Assembly: GCA_012862575.1 (NCBI GenBank)
Contig: BLSF01000062.1
Location: 186,001-250,000 of the forward strand
DNA from: Parietichytrium sp. I65-24A
Lineage: Eukaryota; Sar; Bigyra; Thraustochytrida; Thraustochytriidae
Direction of reading: 5' to 3'
Length of the DNA: 64,000 nucleotides
Shown one piece after another: positions 29,883 to 40,500 of this stretch (positions within the stretch are counted from its first letter, which is position 1; each line of letters opens with the position of its first letter). Position numbers and translations under genes: made by a program. The notes beneath the pieces are model-generated. The model had not been told where the DNA came from. It saw only the letters and a program-made list of their open reading frames with translations, and did not search any database.

Positions 29883-29897
29883 TGATTGGCAACAGCC

Positions 29898-30092
29898 ATG
29901 GCGGTGTTGGCAGTGTTGGCCGTGTGCCGCCTGCCACTCGCCGCTGTGGGAGCGCCGGAGAGGTACCGGTACTACGACGTCTCGCAGCTTTGTTTTACGT
30001 GGGAGTATGGAGATGGATGGATGCGGGAGACGGACGCGGGTTGTGCGAAGGCGCAGAGAGAAGAGAGAGAGAGAGAGAGAATCTTGGATTAA
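29898..30092 (+). CDS. Uncertain: first exon of a small secreted cysteine-containing protein
   Basis: ATG 29898 opens a frame with a good signal-peptide look (MAVLAVLAVCRLPLAAVGA), then ERYRYYDVSQLCFTWEYGDG. It runs into a (GA)n tract coding Arg-Glu repeats and stops at 30092. A GTAAGA donor candidate lies at 30125, in a different frame. About 300 nt downstream, an open stretch (about 30420-30827) reads CYYTTGRQEQCTCESSKFQ and could be a second exon after the CACAG at about 30419. I could not make one consistent splice, partly because the (GA)n length sets the frame. It may be a real gene with an exon boundary I missed, a disrupted gene, or chance. Confidence 0.3.
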   Translation: MAVLAVLAVCRLPLAAVGAPERYRYYDVSQLCFTWEYGDGWMRETDAGCAKAQREERERERILD

Positions 30093-30840
30093 TTTGAGAT
30101 CCCTCATCAGATTCTTCGATAAGCTGTAAGATCTTGGTCGCGCATTTTTTCCGAGCTAGCTTGCTAGCTTCTCCCCGCAGTCAAAGTGACAATTTTCATG
30201 GACAATGGACGATGGACGATCAATGGACGATCGATGGACGATCGATGGATCTGCTGCTACGGAAGCTAGCAGAATGCAGCTCCGCGAGATCCGCGAGATC
30301 TCGGAGCGCGATGCTGCACTCGCTTATTACAGAACAGTGTATGCTCGCAGTCTATGTGAACAGAATGGACTCAATTCTTAGGACCACATAGCCAGCCAAC
30401 CTGGACTGGTGGCGCGCACAGTACATTTTTGTGCTATTATACCACTGGGCGGCAAGAGCAGTGCACCTGCGAGTCTTCCAAGTTTCAAGAAGGCTCAGCG
30501 GTCTCTGCGGTTTGGTATTCATTGTTCAGGGAAGCCCGATCGGTAAGAGGCGCAGTGCAGGACGAGTGGCAAACCCTCAATTCGAAGGCTGGACTGGAAA
30601 AGGACTGCGGCGGCGTTTTGACACCGAGCGAACTGCCGATAGCCGACCAAGCAGTTTTGTTCAAAGCTCGGATACAGCTGCAGCTGTGGACGAAACAAGC
30701 AGCATTCAGCAGTCAGCAGCAAGCCGACGGCCAGTCACCGAACGACCGCGCAGCAGTGCCTGGTTCGCTTGTTGGTCGTAGTCGGGGATTTTTGCATAGA
30801 ATTTGTTTTGCAATTACTTGTTTTGATTGAAAGGAACGAG

Positions 30841-31380
30841 ATGATGATGATCGCCCCTCTCGCGTCCCCCAAAAAGGTGCGCATGCCTTCTCCTCCGCAG
30901 TCGCCAAGAATGTCCGTGCGCAAGGTGCCTAATGTGGATTCAATAGGCACTGACTTGGACGAATGTGAGAATAGCTTCGAATGCGTCCCTTGCACGCAAG
31001 ACGCTCCCCCGACCTTGAGGCCCCGGAGACTCTCCCTCGAGTTGGTTGGTGATCAAGACGTCAGAATAATCTCGCCCGCAAGTGACGCCAGAAAACGGAC
31101 TCAGCTCGCCACCGCCAAGACGGACCGAACTCTGCACGTCACGTACAAAAAGCTCCTCGTGTCTAAGCTCGACGAAGACGACACTTTTCGCACCACATAC
31201 ACTACTTATGTGGTCATGGACAAGTCTGATCCTCAGCTCGTCCCGGCACTTCACAAGGAGATCGTCACAGAAAAGGCACCAACCACGTACACTACTTACA
31301 CTTTTGACAAGACGACTGGCAAGTGGGTCACATTTCGTCACTTCTTTTCCAAGACCGATGTCGTCAGCGCCTCCTCATGA
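30841..31380 (+). CDS. Hypothetical protein with duplicated TTYTTY motif, 179 aa
   Basis: I do not recognise this protein. The N-terminal third is rich in Pro, Ser and Arg and probably disordered (ASPKKVRMPSPPQSPRMS), with SP sites that kinases might use. The C-terminal half contains two similar segments, FRTTYTTYVVMDKSD and APTTYTTYTFDKTTGKW, about 40 residues apart, each followed by an aspartate-lysine strand; they look like an internal duplication of a short beta unit. There is no signal peptide or membrane span. ATG 30841 is the first of three consecutive ATGs. The gene converges on the giant receptor-like gene with a 179-bp gap. Codon use and a clean 180-codon frame argue that it is real. 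Confidence 0.7.
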   Translation: MMMIAPLASPKKVRMPSPPQSPRMSVRKVPNVDSIGTDLDECENSFECVPCTQDAPPTLRPRRLSLELVGDQDVRIISPASDARKRTQLATAKTDRTLHVTYKKLLVSKLDEDDTFRTTYTTYVVMDKSDPQLVPALHKEIVTEKAPTTYTTYTFDKTTGKWVTFRHFFSKTDVVSASS

Positions 31381-31559
31381 TTAATCGATGCAAAAAAAAC
31401 GGCTCTGATCATTGGAAGACAAACGAGCCAAATTTTGTAATAAGTAACCTGAATTCTTCTGAATAATCACCATTCTTGTTTTACCGTGCAGTGTACGTGT
31501 ACAAAGCATCACATATATATCGATATAAATGTCATCATGTTCAAGAAAGGGGTGGATCG

Positions 31560-34500
31560 TTATACAACTTCGAATTCCGAACCGTCAGAGTCTTGTGACC
31601 AAGCCGATTGTCTTCTCGAGGGTCTGCCGATGCCTGCAGAGTCTAGAATCGATGCCAGGCTGGACTTGCGAGGCAAGACTGGGCCGCTCAATGGATGACT
31701 ATCTTCCGCGCTGGAAGTTTCGCTCCGTGCTGATTGATACGAGCTTACGGAGTCACCCCGAGATCTCGCGGATCCTGGCCGTGAAAGCGATGGAAGCTTT
31801 GCCTCGCGCTTGAAAGATAATTCTATTGGTGTCGCGCTGCTGGACTTGGGCGGCTTGGGCGGCAAGGAAGGGGTCAGAGATTGAGTGTCGTATGCCCCAC
31901 TTCCGAAAGGTTTGGAAGAAGCGGTAGAGCTCACGCGCCTTAGTTTGAGGCTTGAAAGGCTCTCATTTGCCGGCTCGTTCTCGTTCAATTCGGGTGATGC
32001 CGGACTTGAAGCGACCGTTTGGTCGCCTTGTTCGGTTCGCACGTCCACCCCATGTCGAAAGTGCATGTGCTGTTGCAAACCCTTCTCCCACTCCTTTTTT
32101 GCCCTGGAGGACACCGTGAAATTCATGGTGCACTTAGCTTTGTTTGCTTTGTACTGAATAGAAAATGTTCCAGAGCTCTTTCTGTAGACGATATCAGTCG
32201 CTTTTGCTAAGTTGATCTCTCGCACAATGCCTGAGTAATGGTTTGCGCCGTCTTTCGCTTTGGACATCGACTCAAACATACTTAGCTTGTCCAGCTCGGG
32301 AAATAAAACACCGTAAAAGGTTTTGTTGTGCTCCAAGTCCCTCATCCATCCCTCACAGGAAACACGATATCCTACCGCCCCTGAAAAACTTCCTACGACG
32401 AGCTGCGACACATGGTCGGGCTTTCCCGTGGAACCTTGCCCTCGGCCCGATGTAGACCCCGAAGCTACAGAAGAAGGAAGCGGAGGGGCGAGGTCGATGC
32501 TAAGCTTTCTCTCCCTCTGAGTATTTTGCTCTGTCGAATTCGGGCTTGGCTCGACTACAGAAACTCCATGTTTGGCGAACTTTCCTATCGCACTAGTCCA
32601 AAGCTCCATGTCATGTCTGCATTCGCACATGAACTCGAACGTTTCCATGCCTCCGTCGTGACCCCTCTCCCTTCGCTGGACTACGGGATAATCCAACACG
32701 TCAGCGGACTCTTCGATGCCCTTTTGGGGGGCCAAGGCCACATCAAACATCCACCATGGCTGATTGTTGCCCTTAATGGACTTCTTCCCCTTAATACACA
32801 CTCGATCGACCCTCTTCAAGTCAAGCTGGACATGTTCGACGCACCCAGAAGCCCGAACAGTGGCTGGATTTAGCATATCCTCGCCAGCAAAATAGTACAG
32901 CTGTTTTCCAGCGTGCATCCCGTACCACTGCTGCCAAACTTGCTTGCCATCAAACCCTGCCCTTGATTTCTTCCAAAGCCACCCTTTCAAGCTCGAGGAT
33001 TTCGAGATTGCGCTCAAATCAAATGGAACCACCTCCGTCTTCGAGTGCGGCGAAGCAGGTTTATCGTCTTTGTCATCATCCACGTAAACGTATTTGCGCT
33101 CCTTCCGCGCCTTTCTCTCCAGCTGCCTTTGGCGCCATATATACGCTTGCACACAGCATAAACTTAACAGGATCGCCAGTATGAGGCCGAGCACCACCCC
33201 TGGCCACCAGATCGTCATTGACTCAACTGTCGTGCTCGAAGCTACTACAGCTTGCAAGACTGGCGACTCGGTCGGCGCAGAGGTTGGTAAAGTACCCACG
33301 GCAGATGGCACCGGCGAGTTGGTCGGTGACAAAGTCTGCTCTTCCATTAAAATCCAACTCCTCGGAATACAGTTGGAGCCAACATTCGTAGCTGACGGTG
33401 CACATTCATTGCAGGCTTCACCCGAGTATCCATCAAAGCACTCGCATTGACCGTCGGCAGAAAAGCATTTCCCACGCCCAGAACAGTCTCCGGGGCAGGT
33501 CTTGATTGGATCTGGTGTTAAGCAGTCAAACGGACAGCATGCCGAGGTTTCATCGTCCTCCCCTTCCTGGAGGCAACGCTCTTGCACTTCACATATCCCG
33601 TTTCCGCAAACGCCTCTTGCGCGAGACGCGAGCTCTGTAACGGAGCGAATGTTTGTGCTACCTGCTGTCCACCAGCTCGCATTACCCAATGTTGTGCCGG
33701 ACACCTGTGCGCTGGGTAATACTGCAAGATGTGCAAGAAAGGGAACCATCAAAGACGAATTGCTACTGTCTTCAAGCAGTCTGCGCGATGCGGTTGCTGA
33801 CACATCAAACAATCTAAATGTGGTTGTATCCCCGTCCAAAAACCCGGCCATGAACTCTCTTCTGAGATTGGCAGCAAGTTCTTCGCTACTTGAATAGTTG
33901 CCCACGATGCCTTGTTCCAAAGACGCTTCAAGCCAAACCTCTGTTGCGCATGTCAACCCCGTACCGTCGCAAACCCCGCACTTGTCCAACTTGGAAGACT
34001 CGCAACACTCACCACCGGCGTCAAGTTGGCCCGAGCAGCAATTCCCGAGGACGTCCACGAACTTGTTGCCTCCATTGCACACCCCGCACGCATCCACCTC
34101 CCCGGTGCAACAGCTCCCATCCTTGTCGACCATACCAGTCAAGCAACATAATCCCAATTTGTTCACGGAGGAGCAACAGATGCCATGCTCATCCAGGATC
34201 TCATTGTCTTGACAGGTATTGTTCCCTAGACGAGTTCCACAAGATGTACCCGCCCAGCCGAGGTGGCAGCGGCACGCTTTCAGTGATGCATCACAAAACC
34301 CGTGAGCTCCGCAGTCTGTTGTGCACTCGTAGGACGCGCAAGCTTGCGAGCACGCTCTCTTGAATGTGGGCTTCGGCACAGACCGCAGGCACATGTCATC
34401 ACTGGTGATTTCCGAGTACTGATTCACGCATCTCACGTCCCGAATTTGAGTGGCTGCGGAGGCGGCCTCTTCATCCGAGCAATCTACGCTTGCCGGGCAC

Positions 34501-37500
34501 GAACTCCACTCCCCAATCCGCCAACGCGCGTGCACACCAGCTTTCGTATCAAAGTCAAAGCATGGTCTACTTATGGCTGGACGAGCGACATACGATTCGC
34601 AAGCCTCCGCAGCGTTCACCACGCTTTCTGCATTTGTGTCATTCGCCGTGTCTCGGCCCACACAACTTACGGTCCGGTTTGCTACGTTTGTCGACCAGTC
34701 ACACTCCCATGCCCCAACCGTCCAATACGACGTGCATTTGCTCAAATTACTTTCATCCGCCGTGGACGCCAACGCACCACCGCACAGCAAACCCCGATCA
34801 GTTGGAGGGTACAAAAGACCTGATCTTCGATCGGTGCAATGCGACGGTGCAATGTCCTCAGTAGACTCATAAATAATTGCAACGCAATCTTCCTCGTTGC
34901 TCAGACTGCTCTCTGCCTCCACAGTAACCCAGTCGAGTTCCATGCAACTAGACTCTGAGCTAGAACAGCTCTCCACAGTCAAGGGCTTGGTAAAAGAGTC
35001 CTCGCAAAGGGCATCTTTTACGACAGATCCGGACGTCGCGATACATTGCACCACCCTTGATCGACTCGAGCCGCATTCTCGCGATCGGCAATACGTACCC
35101 TGGTCTGCCACCCCTTCGCCGTCCGACCACTCACCGACCTTCCAAAAGTAAGATTGGGAGCCGCATTCAGAAGCGCAGCTTTCAGGTTCCCATGTAGGAC
35201 GGACAGCTAGCAACTCGCATCGGCTCAGGTCATGTTCTTCTTCCGCCCAAGAACACGAGGTTGCTGCTGCTGCAGTAAAATTAGATTCAGCGCCGTAACC
35301 AACACAAGACAATGACCCACTTCGAGTTCCTGTTCCACAGTCGCACTCTCCGCTGCTAGAGTTTGTCACAAAGAAAAAGGGAAGAACAATTGAAAAAGCT
35401 TCGCTTTGACCGCGAGCCGTCTGCTGGCGGTCGAGAGTCAAGTCTATGCGGTAGGAACCTGCACGAAATTCATGACTGACTTTCCATGAGGACTTCACCA
35501 CCCACGTTGACGTTGACGTTGACGAGGAGCTTACGTCACTGTACAGATCCAATTCTCCCGATGAGAGGACTTGGGCAACAACTTGGCCTTCTTGCCACAG
35601 GTTAATTTCTAACCAAGTGGTCCCGCCGGCTGGCAGCGGCCCGCTGATGACGGCACTGATCGGGTGCTGAAAACAATTTCCTATGACGTATGGCGTGGTG
35701 TCCTCGATGGAGGGACTGAACATCGCGATTTCGATGACAGTCACCGAGATCGTTTTGCTCGCGCTGGCACCGTCCGTGTCAGTCACGGTGAGCGTGACAC
35801 TGTAGGTACCTACTTGTGGGTTCAAAAGTTCAACGGAAGAACTCCATCTTGAGGACAACACTGCGGACCCCACCTCGTCCACCTCGCCGTTGAATGAGTC
35901 GAGTGTCCACGCGTACAAATTGACGGCTCCATCTCCGTCTTGATCGTATGACCCTGCGCCACTGAGAGAGACACGGTCATAATATGGAAGAGCAACGATT
36001 ACGTCCTCCACCACAGCTATCGGAGGGTGGTGAACTGTTACAGACACTGAGTCTGTACTCTGGCACCCGTTGCTTCCTTTTACCGTAAGTAAGAAGGTGT
36101 AAGTTCCCGCAACGTTCATGTTGATGACGTCCGTCACTACTGAGGTTGGGCTCAAGATCTGCACCTTTTCGGACGTGGCCGGACTGGACACAAGACTCCA
36201 GCTATAGCTGACTGCATTCTTTGAGGCCGTCCCATAGATGCGCGTAAATGTCTGCGGCAATGTGATGGCGTGCCGAGGTGAGATTCCATCTGCGTCTGCC
36301 GCTGCGGATGGGCCCTCATTTATCTCCAGGTGAGCAACACCCGAGCGAACGGACCCTGCGATGTTCGTTGCGATGAAAGCGTAGTACCCTTCATCGGAGG
36401 TTTTCGGGTTCGTCAGTGTCAAAGCTGCCGAGGAGTTACTCTGTGTCAGTGTGTTTACCGCCAATGGAGTGCCATCGAATATGTTTTCAACTTCCGCATA
36501 GGTTCCAACAAAGTACCACGAGACCTTGATGGGACGTGTCCCGCCAAGTTCTATCTTCTGGCGAAAGGATGTACCCGGACAAGCTGTCACAAGAGTGCTC
36601 GGCCAACTAGATGCATCCACAATTGAGGGAGGCCTGTTCACTTGAAGCGAGACAGCAACTGAAGTGGTTGTGCCAAGAGCGTTAGAGACAATGCATCTAT
36701 AAGAACCCTCGTCGCCGATCTCGACCTGCCCAATCACCAGATTGCACGGAACGTTTGCTGAGGCGCAGTCATCAGGCTCCAAAAATAATCGAGCCCCGTC
36801 AATGTTCAAAAGCTCCGAGTCCGAGGAGTCATCGGTGGACACCATCGCCCAGAGAAAGCCGAGAGGCTCCAGGCCCGTGGCCGTCACAGAAAACGTTGCC
36901 CGATCGCCTGGGTTGACTGTCATATTGGGAGAACTCACTAGCGGAGTCTGCGCTATAATCCGAGGTGAGTCATAGACACCAAGATTTGCCCAGCGTGACT
37001 GAGCGCACCCAGCTTCATTGCAAACTTCACAAGAGTACAAACCTTGGTCCTCCTCCTGCGAGCTTACAACCACGAGTTCCAGAGGTTCATAAACGTCTTC
37101 GCCGGAAGCGTTCAAGTATTTGCCCTCAGTGGTAAAATTCCAAAGCGGAGTCTTGGCCGTACTATCGTCAAGATCTTCGCGATAATACCATTTTACAGAG
37201 TACGGGCCAGTTCCACTGGACAAAGAGCAGGAGAATGTGGCGTTCACGTCAGGAAAGTGTGTGGCGTCAAGCGGGTATGCCGGTGTGATCTCTGGCTTTT
37301 TAACCACCACCACGGTCTGTTCCTCTGAGACATCTCCGCTTGGGTTTGCACTGTTCGATACCTTACATTGATACACCCCTGAAACGGAGTATTCGGCGTC
37401 AGAAATAGTCAAGATGGACGAGTTCGAACTGGATGACTCCAACAAAGAGTATACAGAATCGTCTTCCGCTATGACGAGTTGATTTCCATCCTTCTGCCAA

Positions 37501-40500
37501 GAAAACGTCAGGGGCGACGTTCCTTCCGCGGTGCATGCGAGTTCAACAAGTCCGCCAAATATGATTCGCCCGCTTGCTGGCGTGCTCGTGTACGTCTTCA
37601 CAAGCGCTGGTTTGTTTAGGCGTAGCTGCACGGCGGCTGAGGCTTCGCCGAGAGCGTTCGTCACGCGAATCTTGACATACCCCTCCTCAGTGGCTTTAAG
37701 TACGTACGTTGACTGAGAACTCGACTGCTTCAGCTCACCGTTCACGCTCCAGTGGTACTGAAACGGATCCAAACCAGCCACCACCACCCCAAGAGTAGTC
37801 TGTTGTGAAGGATCAAGCACTAGCAACCCGCCAGCATCGACTGGTGTGACCTTGAGGATGGATGGAGGGTCGCGAACATCAATTTCACATATTTTTTTGG
37901 TAGCCTTTCCTGCAGAGTTCTCGGCCTGACACCAGTACGCGCCCTCATTAGATTGTGTGACTCGCAAAACATCGATGGTGAAGTTTCTTTGCGTCGAAAG
38001 CACTTGCTCTCCACCTCCAGAAGGCTTGAAGATCCAGGTCACACTTGACACTGCAGGAGTCGCTACCACTTGACAGGACAATGAGATATTCTCACCTGGA
38101 TTCACAGTGAACTTTTCTGTCTCTGTAACAATTTCCGGCGGATCGTTCACGGCGACCGCTGCCACACCTGAGCTGACGTTCCCGAGCCGATTCCATACAT
38201 ACAACACGTACTCAGCATCGTCAAGCTCGGTTGAATTTGAGATCACTAGCTCGGAGGTCATCGTAGAGCTAAGCGTGGTATTATCACGCACAATGACGGC
38301 ATCGTCCCAAGACTGCGCGCCTCTTGATCTTCGCCACCACTGATACGACATTGGCGGGGCACCTCCAAAGCTGGATGTCAATGTCACCTTTTTACCTGGA
38401 TCGATAACGAGGCTCTCTACAGGGTTCTTTGTTATCTCCGGAGCTCGAGCTATCCTCAAAATTGCTATTTCGGACATAGCACCGTCCACAGCGTCCAGGC
38501 GATTAGTCACGCGGCAATCATAAGAACCTTCATGCGCAAACTGAGCATTTTGCAAAACTAAATATTCACTGTCAGAATCCTCGATTTCAACCCCGTCTTT
38601 TCGCCACGCATAAGAAAGTGTGGGGGCGCCACCAGCAACAACTTTTAAAATGACCGTCTGGCCCGGCTCCGCAAAGACGTCCTCGGGGCTCTGTATGATG
38701 TAGGGTGGATCTGCCACGGAGACATTGTATGTCAGAGAAGTTGCGGACCCAAGGCGGCTCGTGGCTACGCACACATACTCTCCTTCGTCAGCTTCCGTCA
38801 CATCATAAATCTGAAGCTCCGCCCAACTCGTCCCGGACCGCTCTCGACCATAGACCACCCGAGTGTAGTTTTGGGACAAACTTGGCCGCACATTCCACAC
38901 AAAGGACATCTCTTCTGTTCCGTTGGCTTTACAAGTCATTGTCGTTCCACCGCCAGGATCAAGCTCCACTACGATATTCGATTCCGGGTAATAGACAGCC
39001 GGAGGATCGCGAACAATGAGCTCCACCTCCACGGATTCGTCAAAACCCAAACGATTATGTACAACGACAGCATACATCCCGCTGTCGGCTTCGGTAACGC
39101 TATCAAAAGAGAAATTTTGCAAAGTCGCTCTCTCCTCATTCATATACTGGCCATCTTTCTTCCAGAGGTACTGCAAAGGCTGTGCTCCGACGGCTAGCAC
39201 ATCAAAGTATGCGCTCTCCCCCGGATCAACGGTGACTTGAGTCGGATGCCGCGTGATGATGGGAGGTGTATTTATCACCAAGTCCAAGTCGTTACTTCGT
39301 ACGCTTCCTGCTCCGTTGGTGGCAACGCATGTATAGGTTCCGCCATTTTCTGCTCCGCTCACGTTTGACACTTGAATGGTCGCTCCAGTCGCAAACGAGG
39401 CACCGTCATGCTCCCATGCATAAGAGATTTCAGAGCCGCTTGCCTCACAAGTCAAAGAGAAATTAGACGCCACATCAACCCCGTCTTCGAGAACCTCTTC
39501 TGGGCTCACGTTGGCAGTGACATTGCGGGGTATATCCATTATTTCCAGAAATGCGGACTTTGAGGATATGGATCCGGCCATGTTTATTAGAGTACACCTA
39601 TATTCGCCCTCATCCTCCTCTACTGGATTTGGAATGTCGAATGTGAACGCTTTCGCCACGTCTTCAACTCCTGATTGCACCGTGGTTTGAGACTGGTTCA
39701 GCCAGGTCTCACCCGTGCTACTCAATCTTTGCCAAACCACTGAGATGGGATAAGAACCTGTTGCGCTACAGGTCAATTGTACGTCAGCGCCCGGAGTGGT
39801 TAGCAAGCTCTGGGGATGGGTAACGATTTCTATGGGATTGTAAACTTCCAGAGTTGCAGAGTTACTGGTGGCAACTCCAACGTGATTGGTGACAGTGCAC
39901 GAATAGTTGCCTTGGTCCGTTTCACTCACTTTCGTGAGAACCAGAGTTTGTGAGTTCCCATTGTCAAGAGTCAGCGAGCGAAAGTTCCATGTGTAGGATA
40001 GTGGAGCAGAACCGGTTGCATTGCAATAAAACTGAACGGTTTCCCCTGGTGCTGCGCTCTTGTCAGATAGTGAGGTAGTTATCTGTGGGGCAAAGAGGAC
40101 TTCTATGCTTTTGGACGCACACGCACTGATGCCTAAAGAGTCCGTCACTTGCAGCCCAAAAACATAGGTGCCCGGCGTGTCGAGATTTTTCGCCAAAGTT
40201 TTGGCAACCCCGTCGCTCATAATCGTCGCAGTCGTGCTTGAGGCACCGGATGGTTTCGAGATAGTATACCATTTGTAAGAAACGATCGTGGACCCGTACG
40301 TTGCTTGAGAGCTACTGGCATCTAGCTCCACCCAGTCTGTGGGATAAGACACGGCAGTGTTTGCCCCGGCGCTTGCGATCGGTGGGCTTGACTCGATGTA
40401 AATTGCGTGCGTATGGGTCGTGCCTGACGAAGTTGTGCCGCTGAAGATGTACCTACCGCGCTGCGAGGCAGTAACACCGAAATAATATCGCGAAGAAACG

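Larger units (their letters stand above)
25607..29897. other. Gene-poor, repeat-rich 4.3-kb intergenic region
   Basis: No convincing gene. It contains CT/CTAT repeats (25970-26010), CTT/CTTCTT (26080-26110), the recurrent TCACAGTCAGTACTGAGC motif (about 26033-26050), the N at 26470 with its 54-bp duplication, (ACTC)n (27494-27518) and CAGAATTC/GAATTCTGA motifs (28789-28818). The part from about 27.4 to 29.1 kb is visibly AT-richer than the genes. I could not see any terminal repeats or transposase remnant. Confidence 0.5.

Noticed and set aside
33890-34872. Several plus-strand frames of 100-170 codons inside the giant gene
   Set aside because: Antisense shadows over the Cys-rich region; no start context, domain or composition support.
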